From an uncultured Prevotellaceae bacterium (GTDB taxonomy: Bacteria > Bacteroidota > Bacteroidia > Bacteroidales > Bacteroidaceae), in contig CACZGH010000014.1 in assembly GCA_902780635.1 (NCBI GenBank), positions 26,571-90,570 on the forward strand: a stretch of DNA of 64,000 nucleotides. The letters are read 5' to 3'. Under the pieces are notes generated by a model that ran no database searches, was not told the origin of the DNA, and worked only from the letters and a program-made list of their open reading frames with translations. Position numbers and translations under genes: made by a program. Numbering within the stretch: position 1 is the first letter of the stretch; each line of letters opens with the position of its first letter. Of this stretch, positions 38,487 through 47,406 are shown piece by piece.

Positions 38487-40604
38487 TTACCATCCCGGAT
38501 TCTGCACAAGACCATACCCTTTGTTGATTTCAGACAATGGCATCGGCATAAACAGCCACTTGAGAACCTCCTTGTCAGTGGGCTTGAAGTCCCATAGATA
38601 GCGGGCACGGTTTTGCAACTCAAATTTCTGATAAGTGAACATGTAAGGCTCACGCTGACCGCTGTTCTTGTCTGTTCCTATGTAAGCATTGTTGTTTTGC
38701 ACAAGTTCCTTCTTGGAGTTGAGCATCATACGGAAGGTGATGAGGCCATGCAGACGTTTGGTCATCCAGTCGGTACGCTTATAGCGTATCATATCATAGT
38801 AACGGTTGTTGCTCATGCCTAACTCGCAGGCACGCTCGCGGAGTATCTCCTCCAACAGACCTTCCTTCGTGTTCAGATTGGGCAATGTGCTCTTGTCACC
38901 CTTATAAGCGGCCTGACCATACTTCAGACCTCTCAGACCTACACGGTCACGCACTTCGTCAACCAATTTGATGGCTTGGTCAAGCTGTCCACACTGAGCC
39001 AAACACTCGGCATACATCAAGAGCATCTCGTCGTAACTCAGATACACCCACTGTGTGTACTTGCCATAATACTCCTGTCCAAGATAGTACTTGATGGTGC
39101 CATAACCTGTCGCAAAGCGGCCGAGGTCTTTCTCCATGATGATCAACTCACCGGTCTCATCGTCAAAACCGGCAGCGTCGGTACCCTCATGCTCACCTTT
39201 CACCCATAGCTCGTAGACATCACCCTCGGGTTTGCCGGTGGTCCAGTTCAAAGACAAAGTCTGGCTGCAGACGATGGCGTTCTCATAAAGACGTGGGTCA
39301 CGGGTGGCAGTTTTGATGATCACACGGGAGCCTTCCCACTTGTAGAACAACTGTCCTTTCTCACCACCAATCTTTCCGTTCATGGAGTCCACATCCCAGT
39401 CGAATGGAGTACCATCGCTCCATGGGAACATCTCTACATATTCCTCTGTAGGATTATAAGAATGACGGAACGGTCCATTGCTGGATCCGAATGGCCCTAC
39501 GAAGTTAGCCCACTGATAAGATGCCTTGTTACTTGTCGAGCCTGTCACACGTGTGCAGTGTATGATTTCGCGGCTTCCCTGATAGACATATCCCATGCGG
39601 TAGGCCTGTCGATAGTCCTCGATGCTTGTTCTGGAAGTCCTGTTGGCCACCTGGTTCAGCTGATACCAGTTGCCATTGGCGGCGTTGGCATCCATAAATG
39701 CTTTGCATGCTGCCAGAGCACGCTCCCAACGAGCCTGTTGGAAACCGTGATGCCAAACGAGGCTGTCCATTTCGGCTTGTGTCGAGCCGTCATAAGGCGG
39801 CTGGTCGTTATTATACAATGGAGAAGCATTGAAGAGCAGGATCTTTGCTTTCAGGGCCATGGCACCGGCTGCTGTCCAGCGGCCTGTATTGTTGTCAGCG
39901 TCGGTATCGATAGTATTACCATTGTAAGCCCAGCGAAGATGTGGTATGGCCTCATCGAGCAGGCTCACCATGAAGTTGGCGGTTGCCTCAGCAGAAGCAC
40001 GAGGAATCTCATAGGTCCCCTCAAGTCCCGTATATGTATTTTTGATGATAGGCAATCCGCCGTAGATGGAATAAAGGTCGAAATAACGTGCAGCTATCAA
40101 GCATTTAGCCTGAGCAATCATATTGTCTTTCTCCTCTTGTGAGAGCCCTGGCACATTGTCAATATTATCCATGAGCAGATAACAGCGGCGTATCGTCTCC
40201 CAGACATAATCATGGGTATAGGAGATGAGTGGGTGGTCGGTGTTAGAGATATCGGCAGAAGTAAGAAGACCGCCATAATATTTGCCGTATGCAGCTCCAT
40301 TGCTGAAGTGCTGCTGATAGCAGTCGGTCAAAGCATCCATCTTGCAGTTCCAGTAGCTGGCACTCCATGGTGCTACAGTCGCATTTTTAAAAGGCAAACC
40401 GTAATACTGTGTCACGTAAAGACCAACGAGGAATTGTTTGGTATATTCGGCACTGTTAAACACGGTGTCGAGTGACACAGTTCCACCGGGAGTTTTTTCA
40501 ATGAAGGCATTACCGAACTTGATTTCGTCGGTACAAGCTGTGAACGTAATGCTGCCAATCATTAGCGCCACCACTCCTGTTGTTATTTTATGATATAGTT
40601 TCAT
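38487..40604 (-). CDS. SusD/RagB-type lipoprotein (pectin-type locus, first pair)
   Basis: A 705-residue surface glycan-binding lipoprotein, longer than the usual 500-600. The lipobox is FTAC (Cys about residue 24). Family features include CYLLMDNIDNVPGL and LIAARYFDLYSIYGGLPII in the N-terminal half, ILRERACELGMSNNRYYDMIRY in the C-terminal half and the ending NKGYGLVQNPGW. It starts 27 bases after its SusC partner and ends 42 bases before the second SusC, so the four transporter genes probably form one operon. Confidence 0.94.
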   Translation of the reverse strand: MKLYHKITTGVVALMIGSITFTACTDEIKFGNAFIEKTPGGTVSLDTVFNSAEYTKQFLVGLYVTQYYGLPFKNATVAPWSASYWNCKMDALTDCYQQHFSNGAAYGKYYGGLLTSADISNTDHPLISYTHDYVWETIRRCYLLMDNIDNVPGLSQEEKDNMIAQAKCLIAARYFDLYSIYGGLPIIKNTYTGLEGTYEIPRASAEATANFMVSLLDEAIPHLRWAYNGNTIDTDADNNTGRWTAAGAMALKAKILLFNASPLYNNDQPPYDGSTQAEMDSLVWHHGFQQARWERALAACKAFMDANAANGNWYQLNQVANRTSRTSIEDYRQAYRMGYVYQGSREIIHCTRVTGSTSNKASYQWANFVGPFGSSNGPFRHSYNPTEEYVEMFPWSDGTPFDWDVDSMNGKIGGEKGQLFYKWEGSRVIIKTATRDPRLYENAIVCSQTLSLNWTTGKPEGDVYELWVKGEHEGTDAAGFDDETGELIIMEKDLGRFATGYGTIKYYLGQEYYGKYTQWVYLSYDEMLLMYAECLAQCGQLDQAIKLVDEVRDRVGLRGLKYGQAAYKGDKSTLPNLNTKEGLLEEILRERACELGMSNNRYYDMIRYKRTDWMTKRLHGLITFRMMLNSKKELVQNNNAYIGTDKNSGQREPYMFTYQKFELQNRARYLWDFKPTDKEVLKWLFMPMPLSEINKGYGLVQNPGW

Positions 40605-40631
40605 ATTCTTATACCTTTTTTATATTATATG

Positions 40632-43600
40632 TTAGAATCCAAGTTTGAGACTTGCGGTATAGGTACGCTGTAGAGGATAAGACGGCGTTGTGCTGGCGCG
40701 TGCCTCAGGATCGCCGAACTTATATGGAGTGAGTGTGAAGAGGTTGTAGGCGCTCAGTGCAAGCTGCAACTGATTGAGACCCAGCTTCTTCATGAATGGG
40801 AACTTAAAGTCGTATGCTATCTGAATGGTTTTCAGACGCAGATACTTGGCATCTTTCTCATACAGTGTGCTACCAGCGTAGTTCTGGTCTGCATTCTCCC
40901 ATGAAGCACGAGGATAGTCTGAACTCTGGCTGGGGTTGTCAACGGTCCAGGTGTTCTCAAGGTGATAGCGGAGCAAACCACCATCCAGCACAGTGGAACG
41001 GTTCTGGAACGGGCGACGGAAGACATCACCCAAGACACGGCTCACTGCCCATGCACCCGTGAACTGAGTGCTGAACGAGAAGTTCTTGTAATAAAGGGCG
41101 AGGTTGAGACCTGCGATGTACTGTGGGTCATCAGTGTATCCGTAGTCACGGCTCTGATCATTGGCGTCGATTTTGCCGTTTTTGTCAAGGTCGACGAAAA
41201 CTGCGTCACCAGGATAGAGCTGTGTCACGAGCTGTGTGGGGAACGGAGAGCCGAATTCCTTCTCATAGTCAGCCTCGGCACCTTCGTAATAAAGTTTCCA
41301 GAACTTATACTGCAAGCGCGAGCCGATGCGGTGGTTGGCGGTATACATGTAGTCGTTCTCCTGAGGAGCCTGACGGTCTTCGATGATCTTGTTCTGGTTG
41401 TGTGAGAGATTCAGCTTGGCCGAATAGCGGAAGTCCGAACCAATCTTGTCCTGCCAGTTGACTGACAACTCCCATCCTTGGCTGTCTACGATACCAAAGT
41501 TGCTATAGGGAGGATTGAATCCCAAGAAACCTGGTATGGTCCAGTCTTGTGCAAGAATGTTTGTACGATGCTCCTTATAAAAATCAAAGGTGGTGCGCAG
41601 ACGGTCGTTGAAGAAGTTCATGTCGAAACCGTAGTCCTGCTTGAAGGCCTTCTCCCATGTTACCTCGGGATTGTTCTTTGAACTTTCATAAGAACCCTTT
41701 GTGGCTGTACCGTTCTCTATACCGAAGGGATAGGCGAAGGCAGGCTCATTAACACTGGTATAAGTGAAGCGGTCGAAAGTATTGGTCTGGTTGACGATGT
41801 AGGGGTCAGCCATATACATGAAGCGGTTGCCACCAATCTTGTCATTACCCACAAGACCCCATGATGCACGGAGTTTGAGGAAGCTGACCACTTTCTTAAA
41901 GGGCTTGAAGAAAGCCTCGTCACTGACCAACCATCCCACTGATCCTGCGGGGAACGAGCCGAAGCGTTTGCCAGGAGCGAAGTTCTCTGAACCATTGTAA
42001 CCGAAGTTGAACTCTGCCATATAGCGGTTGTTCCAGTCGTAGGTCACACGTGCCACGAGGCCAACGTAAGTACGGGGGATGTCAGGGTAGTCACCACCAA
42101 TGTAATATTCCTTGCTCTGGTTGTAAAGAGCAAGAGCTGTGACGGTGTGAGGTCCAAACGAACGGTTGTAATTAAGCGATCCCTCAGCATACCAGTTACG
42201 TCCTTTTGATGGTGAAGAATTGCTGTACACAGGGTCGGTGTTATCACTGCTCAGACGGTAATCTGTACGCTCGCCCCAGGCATAGACGGGTATGGTGATG
42301 GGGTTACCATCTTTGTCGAAAGAGGGCATTTCGCCTGTCTGGATGGGATCGCCATTATCGTCGGTCAGCACATATTTATGATAGACTGGAGTATAAGTAG
42401 CCTGACTGTTGGTGATCTCTTTACGCACCTGATAGGAACTGTTGTAAGAACCCTTCAGTTTCAAGGAGAGACCCTTGGTGACGAAATCGAGCTTCTGGTC
42501 GAGCACGAGGTCCATCTGCAACTTATTATTATTATAATGGAATGCACCAGGCTGGTTCATGGCGTAAGCCATAGGTGTACTGGTGCCGAAGGGGAGCACG
42601 CCAGCGGTCTCACCTTGCGCCTTGAGTATCTCATCCACATAGTTGTCAGACTCAGCGATACTGGTGACGATGTAACGTCCGTCGACGATACCGGGGCTGC
42701 TGAATGGAGAAGCCCAGTACATCTCACGGATCATCTGGTCGGAAGACTGACCTGTGTGGGGCTTGCATGACTCATCTACCTTACCTGAGATGTTGAAGCT
42801 CACGAGAGTAGACTTCGTCACGTTGATATCCAAGTTGGTACGGTAGTTGAAACGCTGATACTGATAGCCATAGTCATAGGGACGGTCGAACTCTTCGAAG
42901 ATACCATCCTGTGTGAACATACCTGCTGAGATGAAGTACTTCACCGTCTGGTTGCCACCAGAGATGTTCACATTGTGCTGCTGCTGCAACGTCACATCCT
43001 TCATCAGGTAGTCGGTCCACTTCATGCTCGGGAAGCGGATGGGGTCAGTACCATTCCTAAACGTTTCGAGCACACTCTGTGAGAAATACGGGTCTTTGCG
43101 ATCGTTGGCACGCATCGCATTGTGGAAGGTGGCATATTCGTAAGAACTCGTCTGCTCGACCATCTTGGTTGGTGTGAGGGCCGAGAAAGAGGCATTGAAA
43201 GAGATGTTGGCCTTGCCTTCAGCACCACGCTTGGTCGTGATCAGCACGACACCGTTGGCACCACGCACACCAAACACAGCGGTGGCAGAAGCGTCTTTAA
43301 GCACGGTGATGCTCTCAATCTCATTGGGGTCGATATCCCACATTTCACGTTCGACACCATCCACCTGGATGAGCGGTGACGAATCGGCCCATGTGCCTTG
43401 ACCACGAACGAAAATGCTGGCAGCATCACTACCAGGCTCACCAGAATACTGCACAGTGGTCACACCAGAGAGCTGACCGGCCAACACGTTGTTGACAGAT
43501 GACACTGGCGTGCGGGTGAGTTCTTCTGCCTTGACAGAAGACAGCGCACCAGTGACCGTCACTTTCTTCTGGACACCATAGGCCACGATCTCAACACCTT

Positions 43601-43961
43601 GCAGCGCAATGGCGTCGCTCTTCAACTGCACACGCATGCCATTCTTTGCTTCGACGACCATTGTCTCATAACCTACGTATGAAATCTGCAATTGGTCACC
43701 TGGCTTGCACTGAATGGAGAAATTACCGTCAAAATCGGTAATGGTTCCTTTGGACGCGTCGCCGCCCTTGACAACGACGGTCGCTCCAATAACCGACTCA
43801 CCTGTCTCATCTACCACCGTACCGGTAACCACACCTGCCTGCTGCTGCTCCATAGGGGCTGCAGAAGTGGGCATCACACCAAAGTGTCCCGGCAATAGTG
43901 ACATTGAGAACAAAGCTGTCAGTAATAGGGGGCGTCCCATGACAAACTTTCTTTTCTTCAT
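40632..43961 (-). CDS. SusC/RagA-type TonB-linked transporter (pectin-type locus, first pair)
   Basis: A 1,109-residue outer-membrane transporter. The signal region runs to about residue 35, followed by a regulatory-like domain (VVTGTVVDETGESVIGATVV), the junction EIVAYGVQKK, the plug with LIQVDGVEREMWDID and VLKDASATAVFGVRGANGVV, and a barrel ending in RTYTASLKLGF. It is the first gene of the minus-strand operon of two SusC/SusD pairs. Gene context (PL11 lyase) suggests uptake of rhamnogalacturonan fragments. No sensor or sigma/anti-sigma pair is adjacent. Confidence 0.95.
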   Translation of the reverse strand: MKKRKFVMGRPLLLTALFSMSLLPGHFGVMPTSAAPMEQQQAGVVTGTVVDETGESVIGATVVVKGGDASKGTITDFDGNFSIQCKPGDQLQISYVGYETMVVEAKNGMRVQLKSDAIALQGVEIVAYGVQKKVTVTGALSSVKAEELTRTPVSSVNNVLAGQLSGVTTVQYSGEPGSDAASIFVRGQGTWADSSPLIQVDGVEREMWDIDPNEIESITVLKDASATAVFGVRGANGVVLITTKRGAEGKANISFNASFSALTPTKMVEQTSSYEYATFHNAMRANDRKDPYFSQSVLETFRNGTDPIRFPSMKWTDYLMKDVTLQQQHNVNISGGNQTVKYFISAGMFTQDGIFEEFDRPYDYGYQYQRFNYRTNLDINVTKSTLVSFNISGKVDESCKPHTGQSSDQMIREMYWASPFSSPGIVDGRYIVTSIAESDNYVDEILKAQGETAGVLPFGTSTPMAYAMNQPGAFHYNNNKLQMDLVLDQKLDFVTKGLSLKLKGSYNSSYQVRKEITNSQATYTPVYHKYVLTDDNGDPIQTGEMPSFDKDGNPITIPVYAWGERTDYRLSSDNTDPVYSNSSPSKGRNWYAEGSLNYNRSFGPHTVTALALYNQSKEYYIGGDYPDIPRTYVGLVARVTYDWNNRYMAEFNFGYNGSENFAPGKRFGSFPAGSVGWLVSDEAFFKPFKKVVSFLKLRASWGLVGNDKIGGNRFMYMADPYIVNQTNTFDRFTYTSVNEPAFAYPFGIENGTATKGSYESSKNNPEVTWEKAFKQDYGFDMNFFNDRLRTTFDFYKEHRTNILAQDWTIPGFLGFNPPYSNFGIVDSQGWELSVNWQDKIGSDFRYSAKLNLSHNQNKIIEDRQAPQENDYMYTANHRIGSRLQYKFWKLYYEGAEADYEKEFGSPFPTQLVTQLYPGDAVFVDLDKNGKIDANDQSRDYGYTDDPQYIAGLNLALYYKNFSFSTQFTGAWAVSRVLGDVFRRPFQNRSTVLDGGLLRYHLENTWTVDNPSQSSDYPRASWENADQNYAGSTLYEKDAKYLRLKTIQIAYDFKFPFMKKLGLNQLQLALSAYNLFTLTPYKFGDPEARASTTPSYPLQRTYTASLKLGF

Positions 43962-44041
43962 TTTGGTTATTATGTTAGGTTATTATTGATGTTTGATCTA
44001 AATAAATAGCTCTGAATATGCAGGTATATTCTTACAAGATG

Positions 44042-44049
44042 CAAAATTA
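44042..44049 (-). promoter_or_regulatory. -7 box of the pectin-locus transporter operon
   Basis: TAATTTTG on the minus strand, 80 bases before the SusC start. No clear TTTG upstream element is present, which would fit an activator-dependent promoter. Confidence 0.45.
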
Positions 44050-44244
44050 ACTTGATTTAAATCAATTTCGCTTAAATATTTGAATTTTCACCTACAATAT
44101 TTGCTTTAGCTGGTTAGCAGAGTTTTTTTTGCTAATAGATGTTATTTTCGGCAAAAATACATAAAAAAAACAACATATCCAAATATGAAAAGCTATTTCT
44201 GCAAAGATTATTTATCACATTCGCTATCTTGCGGTCGTCTCATG

Positions 44245-44310
44245 ACTCCCCGGAAAGACCGGAAATCCGGAAAGCACGGAAAATCCCGTCCATCCGGAAA
44301 ATCCGAAGAC
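44245..44310. repeat. Irregular CCGGAAA-type repeat cluster
   Basis: Six or so copies of CCGGAAA/CGGAAAA with variable spacing lie in the divergent region between the pectin transporter operon and the aldo/keto reductase. The 43962-44368 intergenic stretch otherwise holds only the two promoters; no gene is seen. Confidence 0.7.
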
Positions 44311-44316
44311 ATACTT

Positions 44317-44347
44317 TTTGTCATTTCTCAGAAAATGTGTAATTTTG
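44317..44347 (+). promoter_or_regulatory. Promoter of the aldo/keto reductase operon
   Basis: TTTG (44317-44320), a 19-base spacer and TAATTTTG (44340-44347) match both Bacteroidota elements. It rules out the longer reading start at 44318. Confidence 0.8.
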
Positions 44348-44368
44348 GGGCGTTTTAACAAAAGAATT

Positions 44369-45319
44369 ATGATATACAACGAAATCGGCAAGACAGGTAT
44401 GCGGGTGTCGAACATCAGTTTCGGTGCCAGTTCACTGGGAGGCGTGTTCCATAGCATACGTGAGGAAGAAGGCATCAAGGCTGTGTTCACAGCCATTGAC
44501 CACGGTATCAATTTCATCGATGTGTCACCCTATTATGGTCATCTGAAAGCAGAGACGGTTTTGGGCAAAGCCCTCAAAGACATCCCCCGTGACAAATATT
44601 TTCTCTCCACCAAAGTGGGCAGATATGGTCAGGATGGTGTCAACACCTGGGACTATTCCGCCCAAAGAGTCACAGACAGTGTTTATGAGAGTATGAAGCG
44701 GCTTCATGTCGACTACATCGACTTGATCAACGTCCATGACATCGAGTTTCAGGGCGACATGGAAGGAGGACTTCAGAAAATCGCCGACGAGACGCTGCCT
44801 GCCTTAGTAGAACTAAAAAAGAAAGGCGACGTTGGCCATGTGGGCATCACCGACCTGCAGCCCGAGAACCTGAAATGGGTGATCGAGCATGTGGACAGCG
44901 GCACGGTGGAGAGTGTGCTCAATTTCTGCCATTATAGCCTGAACGACACCCTCTTGCTCGACTATCTCGATTTCTTCGAGCAAAACAATGTCGGTGTCAT
45001 CAATGCCTCGCCCCTCTCGATGGGCCTGTTGTCGCAGCGTGGCACCCCCGACTGGCATCCTGCGCCTGCCTCTTTGAAAGAGGCTTGCCGCCAAGCTGCG
45101 GCCCACTGTGCAGAGAGAGATTATCCTATCGAGAAACTTGCCGTGCAGTTCTCCACCCATCTCAATCCCCGTATCGCCACCACTCTCTTCAGCAGCGCCA
45201 ATCCACAGAATGTGCTGAAGAACATACAGTATGCCAGCGAACCGATGGATGAGCAGTTGGTCAAAGAGGTACAAGAGATCATCGGCGACCAGATGGGTGT
45301 GAGGTGGAAGAATTCATGA
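44369..45319 (+). CDS. Aldo/keto reductase (L-fucose/L-galactose dehydrogenase-like)
   Basis: A 316-residue NAD(P)-dependent TIM-barrel oxidoreductase. The catalytic tetrad is visible: Asp51 and Tyr56 in FIDVSPYYG, Lys82 in STKVGRYG, and His in LINVHDIE. The best family resemblance is the subgroup of L-galactose, L-fucose and D-threo-aldose dehydrogenases, which oxidise the sugar at C1 to the lactone. The start at 44369 follows the promoter. The downstream amidohydrolase (a possible lactonase) and zinc alcohol dehydrogenase fit an oxidative sugar pathway. Substrate is inferred. Confidence 0.85.
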   Translation: MIYNEIGKTGMRVSNISFGASSLGGVFHSIREEEGIKAVFTAIDHGINFIDVSPYYGHLKAETVLGKALKDIPRDKYFLSTKVGRYGQDGVNTWDYSAQRVTDSVYESMKRLHVDYIDLINVHDIEFQGDMEGGLQKIADETLPALVELKKKGDVGHVGITDLQPENLKWVIEHVDSGTVESVLNFCHYSLNDTLLLDYLDFFEQNNVGVINASPLSMGLLSQRGTPDWHPAPASLKEACRQAAAHCAERDYPIEKLAVQFSTHLNPRIATTLFSSANPQNVLKNIQYASEPMDEQLVKEVQEIIGDQMGVRWKNS

Positions 45320-45320
45320 T

Positions 45321-45374
45321 GTTCAGGAGTTTAGGAGTTCAGGAGTTTAGGAGTTCAGAAGTTCAGGAGTTCAG
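45321..45374 (+). repeat. Octamer tandem array GTTCAGGA/GTTTAGGA
   Basis: Nearly seven 8-base units alternate GTTCAGGA and GTTTAGGA, starting two bases after the aldo/keto reductase stop. It is the reverse complement of the array at 15214-15264. A short AT repeat (attcataattcataatcc, 45403-45421) follows before the next gene. Confidence 0.9.
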
Positions 45375-45436
45375 ACATTACATTAGAGGGCTGAGCGAAA
45401 GAATTCATAATTCATAATCCATAATTTAAAATTATA

Positions 45437-46360
45437 ATGATTATCGACGCACACAGCCATTTATGGCTTAGGCAAGATACCTCATGGAACGGGAAGAAGA
45501 TACAGACCACGACCCGTGGCCGCTCCATCTTCCTGGACGAGGAGGTGCAGATGCTCCCGCCCTTTATGATTGACGGGAAAAACTCTGCCGAAGTGTTTTT
45601 GGCCAATATGGACTATGCCCAGGTGACCGCCGCTGTCGTGGTGCAGGAGTTCATCGACGGTATGCAGAACGACTATCTGGCCGAAGTGGGGAAACAATAC
45701 CCCGACCGCTTTTTCGTCTATGGCATGGCCGACTATCTCAGCGACCATTTTGAGGAACAGGCCGCCACGTTGCTGAAGACCTTCAACGGTCTGGCCATCC
45801 CCGGACACCGCTTGTTGGGGAAACCTCTCAACAGTCCGGAGATGATGCGGATGTTTCGACTAATGGAGGAAAATGGGAAATATCTCTCCATCACCCTCGC
45901 CGACGGCGACCGCCAAGTGGGCGAACTGCGTGAGGTCATCGCCGAATGTCCACGTCTTCGCATCGCCATCGGTCACTTAGGCATGGCCGACCCACCCACG
46001 GTCAATCCTTGGGAGAACAGCAGTTGGCGCGCACAGATTGCACTGGCTACCAACGAGCATGTGATGATAGAATCAGGTGGTATCACATGGCTCTACAATA
46101 CCGAGTTCTACCCCTACCCCACTGCCGTCAGAGCCATCCGCGAGGCTGCCGACATCGCAGGATGGGACAAGCTGATGTGGGGCAGTGACTACCCGCGCAC
46201 CATCACTGCCATCACCTACCGTATGTCCTACGATTTCATTGTCAAGTCAAAGGACCTGACCGAAGAGCAGAAGAGCTTCTTCCTTGGCGAGAATGCCCGC
46301 CGTTTCTATGGCATTCAGCATATCATTGATTTACCCTATATTAAAAACATGTCAGAATGA
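45437..46360 (+). CDS. Amidohydrolase family protein, probable sugar lactonase
   Basis: A 307-residue TIM-barrel metal hydrolase of the amidohydrolase-2 type. The N-terminal metal motif is DAHSHLW (His6 and His8 by count). Further expected ligands lie in IAIGHLGM and WGSDYPRT. Members of this group include L-fucono-1,5-lactonase and L-rhamnono-lactonase, and its place between a sugar dehydrogenase and an alcohol dehydrogenase fits hydrolysis of the lactone made by the first enzyme. A decarboxylase or other hydrolase cannot be excluded. The stop overlaps the next start by four bases (ATGA), indicating translational coupling. Confidence 0.82.
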   Translation: MIIDAHSHLWLRQDTSWNGKKIQTTTRGRSIFLDEEVQMLPPFMIDGKNSAEVFLANMDYAQVTAAVVVQEFIDGMQNDYLAEVGKQYPDRFFVYGMADYLSDHFEEQAATLLKTFNGLAIPGHRLLGKPLNSPEMMRMFRLMEENGKYLSITLADGDRQVGELREVIAECPRLRIAIGHLGMADPPTVNPWENSSWRAQIALATNEHVMIESGGITWLYNTEFYPYPTAVRAIREAADIAGWDKLMWGSDYPRTITAITYRMSYDFIVKSKDLTEEQKSFFLGENARRFYGIQHIIDLPYIKNMSE

Positions 46361-47385
46361 AAACTTGCAAAGCTATACAAATCAGTCAAGAACAAACCAT
46401 GTCGGTGGTGCAGATACCACGGCAAGAGATGAAAGACAACGAGGTGCTAATCCGTCTCCAGTATGTGGGATTTTGCGGATCAGACCTGAGCACCTATTTA
46501 GGCAAAAACCCGATGGTGAAGATGCCCGTCATCCCCGGACATGAGGTGGGAGCCGTCATTGAAGCTGTGGGTAAGGACGTGCCTGAGGGTCTTAAACCAG
46601 GCATGGTAGTGACCGTCAACCCCTATACCAACTGTGGCAACTGCGCCTCCTGCCGCAACGGACGCGTCAATGCCTGTCAGCACAATGAGACACTGGGTGT
46701 GCAGCGCGATGGCGCCATGCGCGAATATCTCGTACTGCCCTGGGAGAAAATCATACCTGCTGGACTGCTCACCCCACGCACCTGCGCCCTGATAGAGCCC
46801 ATGAGTGTGGGATTCCATGCCGTGAGCCGTGCTCAAGTGACCGACATCGACGTGGTTGTGGTCATCGGGTGCGGAATGGTGGGTATGGGCGCCATCGTAC
46901 GCTCGGCACAACGTGGTGCCACGGTGGTGGCCGCAGACATCGACGACGAGAAACTGGCGTTGGCCAAAAAGATGGGTGCCAGCTACACCATCAACACGCT
47001 GACAGATGATGTACACGCGCGTCTGTTGGAGATGACCTCCGGTTTCGGACCTGACGTGGTCATCGAGGCGGTGGGCAGCCCTGTCACCTATCAGATGGCT
47101 GTCGACGAGGTGGCGTTCACCGGCCGCGTCATCTGCATCGGCTATGCCAAGACTGAAGTGTCGTTCCAGACCAAATTTTTCGTACAAAAGGAGCTCGACA
47201 TCCGCGGTTCGCGCAATGCCCAACCCTCCGACTTCCGTGCCGTCATCCATTACATCGAGAAAGGCAACTGTCCGGTCGACGAACTCATCAGCCGGGAAGT
47301 AAAACCCGAGGAAGCTCATGAGGCCATGCAAGAGTGGGCTGCCCATCCTGGCAAAGTGTTCAGGATTTTGGTGGATTTTAGGTGA
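46357..47385 (+). CDS. Zinc-dependent alcohol dehydrogenase (sugar acid/polyol type)
   Basis: A 342-residue medium-chain dehydrogenase. The catalytic zinc site is seen in GFCGSDLSTY and GHEVGAVIE, the structural zinc cysteines in NCGNCASCRNGRVNAC, and the Rossmann motif in VVVIGCGMVGMGA. In deoxy-sugar oxidation clusters this family oxidises the aldonate or a later keto intermediate. It is coupled by a 4-base overlap to the amidohydrolase and followed after 21 bases by a TonB-dependent receptor. The exact step is inferred. Confidence 0.85.
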   Translation: MKTCKAIQISQEQTMSVVQIPRQEMKDNEVLIRLQYVGFCGSDLSTYLGKNPMVKMPVIPGHEVGAVIEAVGKDVPEGLKPGMVVTVNPYTNCGNCASCRNGRVNACQHNETLGVQRDGAMREYLVLPWEKIIPAGLLTPRTCALIEPMSVGFHAVSRAQVTDIDVVVVIGCGMVGMGAIVRSAQRGATVVAADIDDEKLALAKKMGASYTINTLTDDVHARLLEMTSGFGPDVVIEAVGSPVTYQMAVDEVAFTGRVICIGYAKTEVSFQTKFFVQKELDIRGSRNAQPSDFRAVIHYIEKGNCPVDELISREVKPEEAHEAMQEWAAHPGKVFRILVDFR

Positions 47386-47406
47386 GATTCTTGTTGGTCT
47401 ATCAAG

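Noticed and set aside
44139-44342. Possible small gene of 67 codons upstream of the aldo/keto reductase
   Set aside because: The frame is made largely of the CCGGAAA repeats and overlaps the downstream promoter; no upstream promoter.
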